Assembly (NCBI GenBank): GCA_017456585.1
Contig: JAFTJD010000016.1
Coordinates: forward strand, 32,053-96,052
From: Lachnospiraceae bacterium
GTDB taxonomy: Bacteria; Bacillota; Clostridia; Lachnospirales; Lachnospiraceae
Direction of reading: 5' to 3'
DNA length: 64,000 bases
The notes below the pieces were generated by a model, which did no database searches, was not told where the DNA came from, and saw only the letters and a program-made list of their open reading frames with translations. The position numbers and the translations under genes are program-made. Every line of letters begins with the position of its first letter. The first letter of the stretch is position 1. Shown here one piece after another: positions 18,937-27,783 of this stretch.

Positions 18937-19674
18937 ATGCTTAAAGGGAAAAAAGCACTTGTGACAGGAGCTTCACGCGGAATAGGCAGAGCTATAGCTG
19001 TAGAATTCGCCAAGCAGGGAGCTGATGTAGCTATAATCTATGCGGGTAATGAAGCAGCTGCTGAGGAAACCAAAGCAGAGTGTGAGAAATACGGCGTTAA
19101 TGCGATTACATACAAATGTAATGTAGCTGATTTTGAAGTATCTAAGGATGTAGTTACACAGGTAAAGAAGGAATTCGGCACTATAGATATTCTTGTCAAT
19201 AATGCAGGAGTTACAAGAGATGGTCTTGTAGCCATGATGAAAGAAACAGATTTTGATGAGGTTATTGATACTAACCTCAAGGGTACATTTAACATGATTA
19301 GACATTGTACACCTATATTTATCCGTAACAGAGGAGGAAGAGTTATTAATATTTCTTCTGTGTCAGGAATTATGGGTAATGCAGGTCAGGCTAATTATTC
19401 AGCATCAAAGGCCGGTGTAATCGGACTTACTAAGGCTGTAGCAAGAGAACTTGCAGCAAGAAATGTTACTTGTAATGCAATTGCTCCGGGATTTATAACA
19501 ACAGATATGACAAAAGGTCTTAGCGAAGATAATAATGCTTTGATAGGAAACATCCCGCTTGGACGCGTGGGTGAGCCACAGGATATAGCCGATATGGCAG
19601 CATTCTTGGCAAGCGATAAAGCTTCCTACATCACAGGCGAAGTTATTCGCGTAGACGGCGGAATGGCGATATAG
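18937..19674 (+). CDS. fabG: 3-oxoacyl-ACP reductase
   Basis: This 245-aa short-chain dehydrogenase performs the NADPH-dependent ketoreduction of elongation. The cofactor loop is TGASRGIGRA (10-19), the NNAG motif is at 88-91, and the catalytic Ser (NISSVSG, about 141), Tyr154 and Lys158 are in place. The C-terminus ITGEVIRVDGGMAI is classical for FabG. RBS AAGGAAGG precedes ATG 18937. After its stop, 227 bp of structured, repeat-rich DNA separates it from fabF. Confidence 0.95.
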   Translation: MLKGKKALVTGASRGIGRAIAVEFAKQGADVAIIYAGNEAAAEETKAECEKYGVNAITYKCNVADFEVSKDVVTQVKKEFGTIDILVNNAGVTRDGLVAMMKETDFDEVIDTNLKGTFNMIRHCTPIFIRNRGGRVINISSVSGIMGNAGQANYSASKAGVIGLTKAVARELAARNVTCNAIAPGFITTDMTKGLSEDNNALIGNIPLGRVGEPQDIADMAAFLASDKASYITGEVIRVDGGMAI

Positions 19675-19688
19675 CGTTAAACAACGAG

Positions 19689-19736
19689 CCAAGTATTAGC
19701 GAGGTCATGCTTGCATGAAACCTCGCTAATATTTGG
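19689..19736 (+). repeat. Intra-operon hairpin after fabG
   Basis: CCAAGTATTAGCGAGGT (19689-19705) pairs with the inverted copy ending at 19736 (one wobble), and the loop itself contains the small palindrome TCATGCTTGCATGA. No T-run follows, so it is more likely an RNA-processing or stability element than a terminator. Confidence 0.7.
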
Positions 19737-19756
19737 CGAGTGTCCGGTATGAGTAA

Positions 19757-19870
19757 CGAGAGCGATAGCTCGAAGTTACGAATAGCGCGGATGCGAGAGC
19801 AGCCGGTTTAACGCGTCGAAGACCGGAGCGCGGATGCGAGAGCGATAGCTCGAAGTTACGAATAGCGCGG
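19757..19870 (+). repeat. GC-rich direct repeats between fabG and fabF
   Basis: A 34-bp sequence starting CGAGAGCGATAGCTCGAAG occurs twice, identically, at 19757-19790 and 19837-19870. A related 17-mer (AGCGCGGATGCGAGAGC) occurs at 19784-19800 and again about 43 bp later. Each 34-mer contains the mini-hairpin GAGC-GATA-GCTC. The tract is clearly richer in G+C than its surroundings and contains no credible gene. Confidence 0.8.
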
Positions 19871-19901
19871 AAAAAATTTATTTGAAAGGATTATTTGGAG
19901 A

Positions 19902-21131
19902 ATGAGAAGAGTAGTCGTAACAGGAATGGGCGTTATCAGCCCTATCGGCAACAATCTTGAAGAATTTTGGAATAGCCTTGTAGAAGGAAAGTGTGGAATC
20001 GGTCCTATTACAAGATTTGATACAACAGAATATAAAGCAAAATATGGCGCAGAGGTTAAAGATTTTAACGCAAGAGAGTACATGGAAAAGGCAGAGATGC
20101 TTAGAAGTGATTTATATGCACAGTACGGTCTTGCAAGCGCATGTCAGGCTGTTGAAGACAGTAAGATTATCGGTACTGTAGACCCTGAGAGAATCGGTGT
20201 ATACTATGGTAGTGGTATCGGTGGTATGGATACATTCATGATAGAGCATGGTAAGCTCCGTGATAAAGGACCAAAGAGAGTATCACCTTACTTCGTACCT
20301 ATGATGATTGCTAATATGGCAAGTGGTATGATTGCTATCAGATTTAACTGTCAGGGTGCTGCTATGCCTTCAGTTACAGCTTGTGCATCAGGAAGTAACG
20401 CTATCGGTGAGGCATTAAGAGCTATTCGTCACGGATATCTTGATGCAGTTATCACAGGTGGTTCAGAGGCTCCTATTAACGAGTGTGGTGTAGCAGGTTT
20501 CGTTAACATGCAGGCACTTTCAACAGCTGAGACAGCTGATACGGCTTCTTTACCATTCGATAGCCGTAGATGCGGTTTCGTTATTGGTGAGGGTGCAGGT
20601 GCACTTGTACTTGAGGAGTATGAGCATGCAGTAGCAAGAGGTGCTCACATCTATGGTGAGGTATGTGGATATGGTTCTACATGTGATGCTCATCATATTA
20701 CAGCTCCAAGACCTGATGGTGCAGGCGGTGCAAGAGCTATGTCTGATGCACTTAAAGAGGCAGGATATACAGGAGAAGAGTCAGTATACGTTAATGCACA
20801 TGGTACAGGAACTCCTCTTAATGATGTTATTGAGACAGCAGCTGTTAAGATGGCTTTTGGTGAGGAAAACGCTAAGAAGCTTCTTATGAGCTCAACTAAG
20901 TCTATGACAGGACATATGCTCGGAGCAGCAGGTGCAGTAGAGGCTATAGCGTGTCTTAAGGCACTTGAGACAGGAATCGTTCCTCCGACAATTAATCTTT
21001 TATCACAGGATGAGAAATGTGATCTTAATTATGTGCCTAACAAGGCAGTTAAAAAGCAGATTGATCTTGCAGTATCTAATTCACTTGGTTTTGGCGGACA
21101 TAATGCAAGCCTTGCTTTTAGAAGAGTGTAG
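19902..21131 (+). CDS. fabF: 3-oxoacyl-ACP synthase II
   Basis: This 409-aa condensing enzyme extends acyl-ACP with malonyl-ACP. The catalytic triad is complete: Cys161 in TACASGSN, His300 in NAHGTGTPLND and His338 in SMTGHMLGAAG. Length and the C-terminal NSLGFGGHNA motif are typical of KAS II. The ATG follows GAAAGGA at some distance. No fabH is present in this window, so chain initiation must be encoded elsewhere. Confidence 0.96.
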   Translation: MRRVVVTGMGVISPIGNNLEEFWNSLVEGKCGIGPITRFDTTEYKAKYGAEVKDFNAREYMEKAEMLRSDLYAQYGLASACQAVEDSKIIGTVDPERIGVYYGSGIGGMDTFMIEHGKLRDKGPKRVSPYFVPMMIANMASGMIAIRFNCQGAAMPSVTACASGSNAIGEALRAIRHGYLDAVITGGSEAPINECGVAGFVNMQALSTAETADTASLPFDSRRCGFVIGEGAGALVLEEYEHAVARGAHIYGEVCGYGSTCDAHHITAPRPDGAGGARAMSDALKEAGYTGEESVYVNAHGTGTPLNDVIETAAVKMAFGEENAKKLLMSSTKSMTGHMLGAAGAVEAIACLKALETGIVPPTINLLSQDEKCDLNYVPNKAVKKQIDLAVSNSLGFGGHNASLAFRRV

Positions 21132-21140
21132 GAGGTTCTT

Positions 21141-21638
21141 ATGAACACAGCAAACATCAAGAACTACGCAAAGATAATGAAAGAGATGGAGCTTACTGCT
21201 CTTGAAATAAGCGATGCCGACGGAACTACCATTCGTCTTGAAAGAATGGTGCAGCAGGTAACAGCACCGGTTGTACAGCAGCCGGCTCAGGGTGCAAGTG
21301 TTATAGCACCTGCTACCGCAAATGTTGCAGCAACAGAGGCTTCTGTAAAAGCAGCACCGGCAACATCTACAGCGTCAGCAACAGATGTAATAGCTAATCT
21401 GATTCCCGTTACATCTCCGATGGTGGGAGTATTCTATACATCACCGAGTGAAAATGCGGCACCATATGTGTCGGTAGGAGATAGAGTAAAGAAGGGCGAT
21501 GTGCTCTGTATTATTGAATCAATGAAGCTTATGAATGAGATTACTGCAGAAGAAGACGGTATTATCGAAGAAGTATGCGTAAGTAACGGTCAGGTAGTTG
21601 ATTTCGGACATGTAATATTCAGAATGAGTAAAGCATAA
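21141..21638 (+). CDS. accB: Biotin carboxyl carrier protein of acetyl-CoA carboxylase
   Basis: This 165-aa carrier swings a carboxylated biotin between the two acetyl-CoA carboxylase activities. An N-terminal helical part is followed by an Ala/Pro/Thr-rich linker (about 40-85) and a biotinyl domain with Lys129 in IESMKLMNE. TAGGAGG precedes the ATG and overlaps the fabF stop. Its neighbours accC, accD and accA complete the enzyme. Confidence 0.95.
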   Translation: MNTANIKNYAKIMKEMELTALEISDADGTTIRLERMVQQVTAPVVQQPAQGASVIAPATANVAATEASVKAAPATSTASATDVIANLIPVTSPMVGVFYTSPSENAAPYVSVGDRVKKGDVLCIIESMKLMNEITAEEDGIIEEVCVSNGQVVDFGHVIFRMSKA

Positions 21639-21662
21639 AATATACAGAGAGGTTGTACATAT

Positions 21663-22079
21663 ATGAACCAGAAAGAAATTATGGAGATATTACCTCATCG
21701 CGACAATATGCTTCTTGTAGACGAGGCGTATATGGAAGGCGATGTAGCGCATGGAAAATATCATGTAAAAGGCGACGAGTTCTTTTTGAAAGGACATTTT
21801 CCGGGTAATCCGGTAGTGCCGGGAGTTATTCTTTGTGAGATTCTCGCACAGTCTTCATGTGTTCTTCTCAAAGACACTATGACAGAAGGTAAATTACCGT
21901 TTTATACAGGACTTAATAATGTCAGATTTAAGAATCCGGTTAAACCGGGAGATATATTTGAAACAGAGTGCAGAATTACGAAAGCTAAGCCTCCGTTCTA
22001 TTTTGCAGAAGGTAAAGGCTTTGTAGATGGCAAGCTCTGCATAAAGGGCGAGTTTTCTTTCGCGATTATGGGAGAATAA
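21663..22079 (+). CDS. fabZ: 3-hydroxyacyl-ACP dehydratase
   Basis: This 138-aa hot-dog-fold enzyme dehydrates beta-hydroxyacyl-ACP. It starts with the ILPHRDNMLLVD segment and has the catalytic His45 in GHFPGNPVVPG and Glu59 in ILCEILAQ. The family length is normal. RBS AGAGAGG lies upstream; accC starts 3 bp after the stop. Confidence 0.95.
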   Translation: MNQKEIMEILPHRDNMLLVDEAYMEGDVAHGKYHVKGDEFFLKGHFPGNPVVPGVILCEILAQSSCVLLKDTMTEGKLPFYTGLNNVRFKNPVKPGDIFETECRITKAKPPFYFAEGKGFVDGKLCIKGEFSFAIMGE

Positions 22080-22082
22080 TAT

Positions 22083-23387
22083 ATGTTTTCAAAGATATTA
22101 GTTGCAAATAGAGGAGAGATAGCAGTAAGAATCATCCGTGCATGTAAGGAAATGGGAATCCGTACAGTTGCCGTGTATTCGATGGCTGACGCGGAGGCAT
22201 TACATGTGGCACTTGCAGATGAGGCAGTGTGCATCGGTAAAGCCGAAGCAGCAGACAGCTATCTCAATGAAGAGAGGGTTGTAAGCGCTGCCCTTGTAAC
22301 AGGCGCGCAGGCTATACATCCCGGATATGGCTTTTTGTCTGAAAATGCACATTTTGCGAAAATGTGTCAGGATAATGGAATAGTTTTTATCGGTCCAAGT
22401 CTTGAAAACATGGATTTGTTAAGTGATAAGGAGAAGATAAAGCGTTCTATGATAGAGGCCGAGCTTCCGGTTATTCCGGGAAGTGAAGTGCTTGAAAGCA
22501 TTGAGGATGCCAAGAAAGCCGCCAAGAAAATAGGCTATCCGGTTATGGTTAAAGCCAGAAGCGGTGGCGGCGGCAGAGGTATCAGACTTGTAAAAACAGC
22601 AGATGAACTTGAGAATGCATATCATTCTGCAGTGGCAGAGGGAACAGCAGCGTTTGGTGACGGTGCCGTATATATGGAAAAATATATCAATCCTGCCAAG
22701 CACATTGAGATGCAGGTTATAGCGGATGAATTCGGAAATGTTGTGTGTCTCGGAGAAAGAGATTGTTCAATACAGAAGAACAATCAGAAGCTTATTGAGG
22801 AATCTACTTCACCTGTTGTTAGTAAAGAGCAAAGAGATAAGCTTATCGAGCAGGTAACAAGGGCAGTTAAGCATGTAAATTATCTTGGTGTGGGAACACT
22901 GGAATTTTTACTCGATACGGAAGGAAACTTCTATTTTATGGAAATGAATGTAAGGCTTCAGGTTGAACACACTGTTACAGAAGCACTTACAGGATATGAC
23001 CTTGTGAAATGGCAGATAAGAGTAGCTGCCGGAATAGAACTTAATTTCACACAGAAAGATGTTGATTTTACAGGTTCTTCTATAGAATGTCGTATTAATG
23101 CTAAGGCACCGGGTAATCTTAAGTTTTTGCATGTGCCGGGTGGCCCTTTTGTCAGATTTGATACATTCCTTGTTACAGGAATGACGGTTTCACCCTATTA
23201 TGATTCGCTTCTTGGAAAGCTTATCGTATTTGCAGGAACAAGAGAGGAAGCTATCAGAAAGATGAAGGCGGCACTTTGTGAGCTTGTTATCGATGGTATT
23301 CCGAACAATATAGAGGAACAGATAGAATATGTAAGTGATCCGCGTTTTGTGGACGGAACATACAATCTGAATTTTTTTAAAAAATAA
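22083..23387 (+). CDS. accC: Biotin carboxylase subunit of acetyl-CoA carboxylase
   Basis: This 434-aa ATP-grasp enzyme carboxylates biotin on AccB using bicarbonate. It opens with KILVANRGEIAVRIIRACKE, has the ATP loop VKARSGGGGRGIR, the metal site FYFMEMNVRLQVEHTVTE and the C-terminal domain with SPYYDSLLGKLI. It is slightly shorter than most family members (about 445-450), mainly at the C-terminus. GGGAGAATAAT precedes ATG 22083. Confidence 0.96.
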   Translation: MFSKILVANRGEIAVRIIRACKEMGIRTVAVYSMADAEALHVALADEAVCIGKAEAADSYLNEERVVSAALVTGAQAIHPGYGFLSENAHFAKMCQDNGIVFIGPSLENMDLLSDKEKIKRSMIEAELPVIPGSEVLESIEDAKKAAKKIGYPVMVKARSGGGGRGIRLVKTADELENAYHSAVAEGTAAFGDGAVYMEKYINPAKHIEMQVIADEFGNVVCLGERDCSIQKNNQKLIEESTSPVVSKEQRDKLIEQVTRAVKHVNYLGVGTLEFLLDTEGNFYFMEMNVRLQVEHTVTEALTGYDLVKWQIRVAAGIELNFTQKDVDFTGSSIECRINAKAPGNLKFLHVPGGPFVRFDTFLVTGMTVSPYYDSLLGKLIVFAGTREEAIRKMKAALCELVIDGIPNNIEEQIEYVSDPRFVDGTYNLNFFKK

Positions 23388-23437
23388 AGTTGCGGTTTCC
23401 TGAATGAGGTAAATTGTGGCGGAAGCGGAGGTTTAGC

Positions 23438-24319
23438 GTGCCATTTATTCAATTTATACATAAAGCTAAGAATGAACTTGAAGAGGGCGGCAGACAGTCA
23501 GCTATGATAGCTGACGAGAACGAGCCCACTAAACCATGCCCGAATTGTAGAAGACAAGTGGCTCTCAGTGAGTTATGGGCAAATAATAACACATGTGGCT
23601 GCGGACACCATTTCAGAATGAACGCGCGACAGAGAATGAAGTTCATAACAGATGAAGGTTCGTTCAATGAGATGTGGCAGGAGATAGTTGCTAAGGATAT
23701 ACTCAAGTTTCCGGGATATGTAAAGAAGCTTGAAAGTGCCAATAATGCCTGTGATGAGAAGGAAGCTGTTATTTGCGGAACTGCCAAAATCGGTGGCGAG
23801 GAGTGCGCACTTTTTATAATGGAGCCGTACTTTATGATGGGAAGTATGGGATGTGCGGTTGGCGAAAAGATAACAAGATTATTCGAGTATGCTACCGAGA
23901 ACAGATTACCTGTTGTGGGATATACTGTTTCAGGCGGTGCCAGAATGCAGGAGGGAATTCTTTCTCTTATGCAGATGGCAAAGACCAGTGGTGCAGTAAA
24001 ACGTCATAGTGAAGCAGGATTGTTCTACCTTACTATTCTTACTGACCCTACCACAGGCGGAGTAATGGCGAGCTTTGCAATGGAAGGCGATATTATTCTT
24101 GCAGAACCGGGTGCAACAGCGGGCTTTGCCGGTGCCAGAGTAATAGAGCAGACTACAAGAAAGAAGCTGCCACAGGATTTCCAAAAAGCAGAATTTTTGT
24201 TGGATAAAGGTTTTGCTGATGCAATTGTGCCGAGATTTAAGCAAAAAGAAACGGTTGCATATCTTTTAAAGATGCATAATGGAGGTAGCACAGATGGCAA
24301 CAGCGAAGAAACCTTATGA
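23438..24319 (+). CDS. accD: Acetyl-CoA carboxylase carboxyltransferase beta subunit
   Basis: This ~293-aa subunit, with AccA, transfers the carboxyl group to acetyl-CoA. The carboxyltransferase fold shows [17 protein letters not shown] and the oxyanion segment [11 protein letters not shown]. The N-terminal zinc ribbon is CPNC...TCGCGHHF: the second pair is Cys-Gly-Cys, one residue shorter than the usual CxxC. The start is GTG 23438 with GGAGG 6 nt upstream; TTG 23414, with a GAGGT site, would add eight residues. Its end overlaps accA by 26 nt. Confidence 0.93.
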   Translation: MPFIQFIHKAKNELEEGGRQSAMIADENEPTKPCPNCRRQVALSELWANNNTCGCGHHFRMNARQRMKFITDEGSFNEMWQEIVAKDILKFPGYVKKLESANNACDEKEAVICGTAKIGGEECALFIMEPYFMMGSMGCAVGEKITRLFEYATENRLPVVGYTVSGGARMQEGILSLMQMAKTSGAVKRHSEAGLFYLTILTDPTTGGVMASFAMEGDIILAEPGATAGFAGARVIEQTTRKKLPQDFQKAEFLLDKGFADAIVPRFKQKETVAYLLKMHNGGSTDGNSEETL

Positions 24320-25082
24320 TATAGTAAAGATGGCACGTGCTAATGCACGACCTACAGGACTTGATTATATCAATAATGTATTTGAGGATTTTTTTGAACT
24401 GCACGGAGACAGAAGATTTGCTGACGACGAAGCTATAGTTGGCGGAATAGCCAAGCTTAACGGACGTCCTGTAACGGTTATTGCAATAGAAAAAGGACAT
24501 AATTCCAAAGAAAGAATGGAACACAATTTTGGTGCACCTAATCCTGAGGGTTATAGAAAAGCACTTCGTCTTATGAAGCAGGCGGAGAAGTTTAAAAGAC
24601 CTGTAATTTGTCTTGTAGATACCTCCGGTGCATTCTGTGGAATCGGAGCGGAGGAACGTGGACAGGGACAGGCTATTGCAGAAAATCTCATGGAAATGAT
24701 GGTCTTAAAGACCCCTATCATATCTATTTTAATTGGCGAAGGCGGAAGCGGTGGAGCATTAGCTCTTGCGGTAGCTGACAGAGTGTGGATGCTTGAGAAT
24801 TCCATATATTCTGTAATTTCTCCTGAGGGATGTGCAAGTATCCTTTGGAAAGATGCTGCAAAGGCGGAAGAAGCAGCTAACAGCCTTAAGCTTACGGCAC
24901 AGGATGCACTTGAGCTTAAAGTAATAGAGAGAATCATCCCTGAAGCGGGAATAGGCACAGATGCATTTTTTAAGAGAGTGCAAAGACTTATCGACAAGCA
25001 GTTGGCTGTCTTTGATAAGCATCCAATTGATAAAATTCTCGATAAGCGATATAACCGTTTCAGAAAGTTGGGAGCACAATAA
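24294..25082 (+). CDS. accA: Acetyl-CoA carboxylase carboxyltransferase alpha subunit
   Basis: This 262-aa subunit pairs with AccD. Visible signatures are [55 protein letters not shown] and the glycine-rich [12 protein letters not shown]. It is the short form that lacks the long N-terminal helix of E. coli AccA. GGAGG at 24281 selects ATG 24294 over an in-frame ATG at 24279. Overlap with accD supports equal synthesis of the two subunits; its stop overlaps the next ATG (TAATG). Confidence 0.95.
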   Translation: MATAKKPYDIVKMARANARPTGLDYINNVFEDFFELHGDRRFADDEAIVGGIAKLNGRPVTVIAIEKGHNSKERMEHNFGAPNPEGYRKALRLMKQAEKFKRPVICLVDTSGAFCGIGAEERGQGQAIAENLMEMMVLKTPIISILIGEGGSGGALALAVADRVWMLENSIYSVISPEGCASILWKDAAKAEEAANSLKLTAQDALELKVIERIIPEAGIGTDAFFKRVQRLIDKQLAVFDKHPIDKILDKRYNRFRKLGAQ

Positions 25083-26713
25083 TGAGCATTTACCAGAAAT
25101 TTTGTACAGAAGAGTTTGACGAAAAGGGAAGACTTGTTAAATTTGAGTTAGATTATCCGGAGAATTTTAACTACGGATATGATGTTGTAGATAGCATTGC
25201 AGATGCGACACCTGATAAGAGGGCGATTGTATGGTGCAATACAGAAGGTGCTGAGAGAATTTTTACATTTGGCGAGATGAAAGCACTTAGTAACAGAGCG
25301 GCTAATGTATTGTTGAACTCAGGAATCAAGAAGGGTGACAGGGTACTCGTATTACTTAAGCGACACTATGAATATTGGATAGTGGCAGTTGCGCTTCATA
25401 AGATTGGAGCAGTACTTATACCATCAACACACATGCTTACCGAAAATGATATGGTTTACAGATTCAAGTGTGCGGATGTAAAAGCTGTAGTTACTACAGC
25501 CGATGGAGATGTTCATGAAAGAGTTCGTGAAGCTGTAAAAGAGACCGGTTTAGATATTAAACTTTGGTCAGTGCAGAAGGACATAGAAGGTTTCAGAAAT
25601 CTTAATACCGATATGGATGCGGCTAGTCCTGAACTTGAACGTCAGGATACACATTCACTTGAGCCGATGCTTATGTATTTTACATCGGGAACCACAGGAT
25701 ATCCTAAGGGAGTAATTCACAATCATACATATCCGCTTGCACATATTATTACTGCAAAGCATTGGCAGCAGACAGTAGACGGCGGACTTCATTTTACTGT
25801 AGCAGAGACAGGCTGGGCTAAAGGCTCATGGGGAAAGATATACGGCCAGTGGCTTACAGAAAGTGCAGTTATGGTATTTGATTTCGATAATTTTGACCCT
25901 AAGCAGCTGATTACAATAATCAACCGTTATGAGGTTACCACATTCTGTGCACCTCCTACGGTATATCGTTATCTTGTAAAGAAGGGTGTATCACCTATGC
26001 CAAGCCTTAGACATGCATGTACTGCAGGTGAGGCGCTTAATCCGGAAGTGTTTAAGAGATTTGAAGAAAAGACAGGTCTTCAGATAGCAGAGGGCTTTGG
26101 ACAGTCTGAGTCAACTCTTATTCTCGGTAATTTAGTAGGTGGTGACTTTAAACCGGGTTCAATGGGTAAAGAGACTCCTTTTTATAAAGTTGGCGTAGTG
26201 CGTGAGGATGGTACTGAAGCAGACGCTAATGAAGTCGGAGAATTGGTAGTTATTCCACCGGAAGGCAAGAGTCAGGTCGGTATATTCTGTGAATATCTTG
26301 ACAACGAAGCGATGTACAAGCATGTATGGCGCGGAGGAGTATATCATACAGGAGATACTGTCTGGAAAGACGAGGAAGGTTACTTCTGGTTTAACGGAAG
26401 AATTGATGACGTAATTAAGACGGGCGGATTCCGAGTAGGACCGTTTGAGATAGAAAATGTTGCCATGCAGCATGAAGCTGTAATGGAGTGCGCGGCAGTA
26501 GGTATTCCTGATACCTTAAGAGGTCAGGCTATTAAGCTGGTTGTAATGGTTGCACCGGGACATGAAGCAACAAACGAGCTTGCGAAGGAGATTAAAGACT
26601 TCTGCAACAAGAAGCTTGCGGAATACAAATGGGTAAGGCATGTCGAGTTCGTAGATGAAATGCCTAAGACATTCAGTGGTAAGATTCGTAAAGTAGAACT
26701 CAAAAAAGACTAG
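25082..26713 (+). CDS. Acyl-CoA synthetase, AMP-forming (medium-chain/acetyl-CoA synthetase-like)
   Basis: This 543-aa adenylate-forming enzyme should activate a carboxylic acid to acyl-AMP and acyl-CoA. The phosphate loop YFTSGTTGYPKG (about 200-211), GEALNPEVFKRFEEKTGL, the YHTGDT core, the hinge GRIDDVIKTGGFRVG and the C-terminal catalytic lysine region KTFSGKIRKVEL are intact. Overall pattern is closest to the MACS/acetate-CoA ligase-like group. The start overlaps accA, so it is the last gene of the fab operon. It may feed exogenous or recycled fatty acids into the pathway; this is inferred from context. Confidence 0.88.
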   Translation: MSIYQKFCTEEFDEKGRLVKFELDYPENFNYGYDVVDSIADATPDKRAIVWCNTEGAERIFTFGEMKALSNRAANVLLNSGIKKGDRVLVLLKRHYEYWIVAVALHKIGAVLIPSTHMLTENDMVYRFKCADVKAVVTTADGDVHERVREAVKETGLDIKLWSVQKDIEGFRNLNTDMDAASPELERQDTHSLEPMLMYFTSGTTGYPKGVIHNHTYPLAHIITAKHWQQTVDGGLHFTVAETGWAKGSWGKIYGQWLTESAVMVFDFDNFDPKQLITIINRYEVTTFCAPPTVYRYLVKKGVSPMPSLRHACTAGEALNPEVFKRFEEKTGLQIAEGFGQSESTLILGNLVGGDFKPGSMGKETPFYKVGVVREDGTEADANEVGELVVIPPEGKSQVGIFCEYLDNEAMYKHVWRGGVYHTGDTVWKDEEGYFWFNGRIDDVIKTGGFRVGPFEIENVAMQHEAVMECAAVGIPDTLRGQAIKLVVMVAPGHEATNELAKEIKDFCNKKLAEYKWVRHVEFVDEMPKTFSGKIRKVELKKD

Positions 26714-26714
26714 A

Positions 26715-27028
26715 GCAATTCAGGTGTCGCACTAACATCATTTAGTTAAAGCTAAGTTGTGAATTACACATATGATAGATGGTGTTTTCCTATAAGACAC
26801 GCTCTCGCTTCGTGAAAAACGTAGCAGTACTAAACTCAGAAAACCAAATGAGGAGTAATGCAATACAGATAATTTCAATGATTAATTTATCTGATATGCA
26901 TTACTCCTCATTTTTCTTCGCTAAGTGCTGACGTTTTTCAAGAGTCTTAACGGGAATACACCATCAATCATATGTGTAGTTCGAAGTGCTGATCTAACCA
27001 AATGGTATGGTGTCGACACCTGAATTGC
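26715..27028. repeat. Large palindromic repeat, copy 3
   Basis: The element is 314 bp long, with perfect 15-bp outer arms GCAATTCAGGTGTCG (26715-26729) and its complement (27014-27028), and conserved inner boxes TTTAGTTA and CTAACCAAA. Its core matches copy 1 in the same orientation, including the central TGAGGAGTAATGC / GCATTACTCCTCA stem. It separates the fab operon from the TetR gene, and its right end touches that gene's -35 box. Confidence 0.85.
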
Positions 27029-27029
27029 G

Positions 27030-27058
27030 TTGACAAAAAGATAGAAATTGAATATAAT
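27030..27058 (+). promoter_or_regulatory. Promoter of the TetR-family gene
   Basis: TTGACA (27030-27035) and TATAAT (27053-27058) have ideal 17-bp spacing. The promoter starts 2 bp beyond the palindromic repeat. The leader contains tandem GTTACG/GTTATG motifs that could be an autoregulatory site, but no clean palindrome is seen. Confidence 0.8.
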
Positions 27059-27124
27059 ATAACTGATGTTACGAAACGAATGTTATGTTACGTGTGTTAT
27101 GCTATGGTAGAAAGGGAATGGGCC

Positions 27125-27733
27125 ATGCCACCAAAAGCAAAATATACAAGAGAAGAGATTATTGAAATAGGGTTTCAGATGGCAAGAGAGCAGGGGATAG
27201 ATGCTGTTGTTGCAAGGGAGCTTGGAAAGAAACTGGGGACATCATCATCACCGATTTTTACTGCTTTTAAGAATATGGAAGAGTTGCAGATAGAGATTCG
27301 TAATAAGGCGATGAAGGAATTTGAAAGCTATGTGAAGGATGCTTTGAATTATACCCCGGCATTTAAGCATGTAGGTATTAAACTAATTCAATTTGCTGTG
27401 GAAGAACCTAATCTGTTTCGCCTTTTATACATGAGAGAGTATGAGGCAAGCCAAAGCTTTGAAGAGATGGTTGGATGGCTTGGTGACACGGTAACAGTTT
27501 GTGTAGAGGTCATAGAGAATGATTATGGCCTTACAAACGAAGAGGCCAAGAGGCTGTTTAGGCAGGTATGGCTTTATACATTTGGAATATCTGCACTTTT
27601 GGCGAATAAGGTGTGTCATTTTAAACCTGAAGAAATATCTGAGATGCTAAGTCATGAATTTCAGGGAGCACTTATGCTTATAAAGAGTAAAGGATTTAAG
27701 ACGATTCCGGTAACTGAAAAAGATAATAATTAA
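27125..27733 (+). CDS. TetR/AcrR-family transcriptional regulator
   Basis: This 202-aa regulator has an N-terminal HTH (about 6-52; KYTREEIIEIGFQMAREQG ... VARELGKKLGTSSSPIFTAFKNMEEL) and an all-helical ligand-binding domain resembling TetR_C proteins with a WLYTFGISALLANK segment. The start is set at ATG 27125 (GAAAGGG 8 nt upstream), because the consensus promoter lies inside the longer possible frame beginning at 27002. It follows the fab operon, whose operator is TetR-like, so it may be the lipid-synthesis repressor; this is inferred. Confidence 0.85.
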   Translation: MPPKAKYTREEIIEIGFQMAREQGIDAVVARELGKKLGTSSSPIFTAFKNMEELQIEIRNKAMKEFESYVKDALNYTPAFKHVGIKLIQFAVEEPNLFRLLYMREYEASQSFEEMVGWLGDTVTVCVEVIENDYGLTNEEAKRLFRQVWLYTFGISALLANKVCHFKPEEISEMLSHEFQGALMLIKSKGFKTIPVTEKDNN

Positions 27734-27783
27734 ATAAATATATAATAATGCAAAGGAAAATATAATTCCGGAAAGGGGCACTT

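Noticed and set aside
19689..19736. Terminator inside the fab operon after fabG
   Set aside because: The hairpin lacks a T-run and essential fabF and acc genes follow without a visible new promoter.
27002..27124. Upstream extension of the TetR gene to ATG 27002
   Set aside because: It would place the TTGACA/TATAAT promoter inside the coding sequence, and the extra residues do not resemble TetR proteins.
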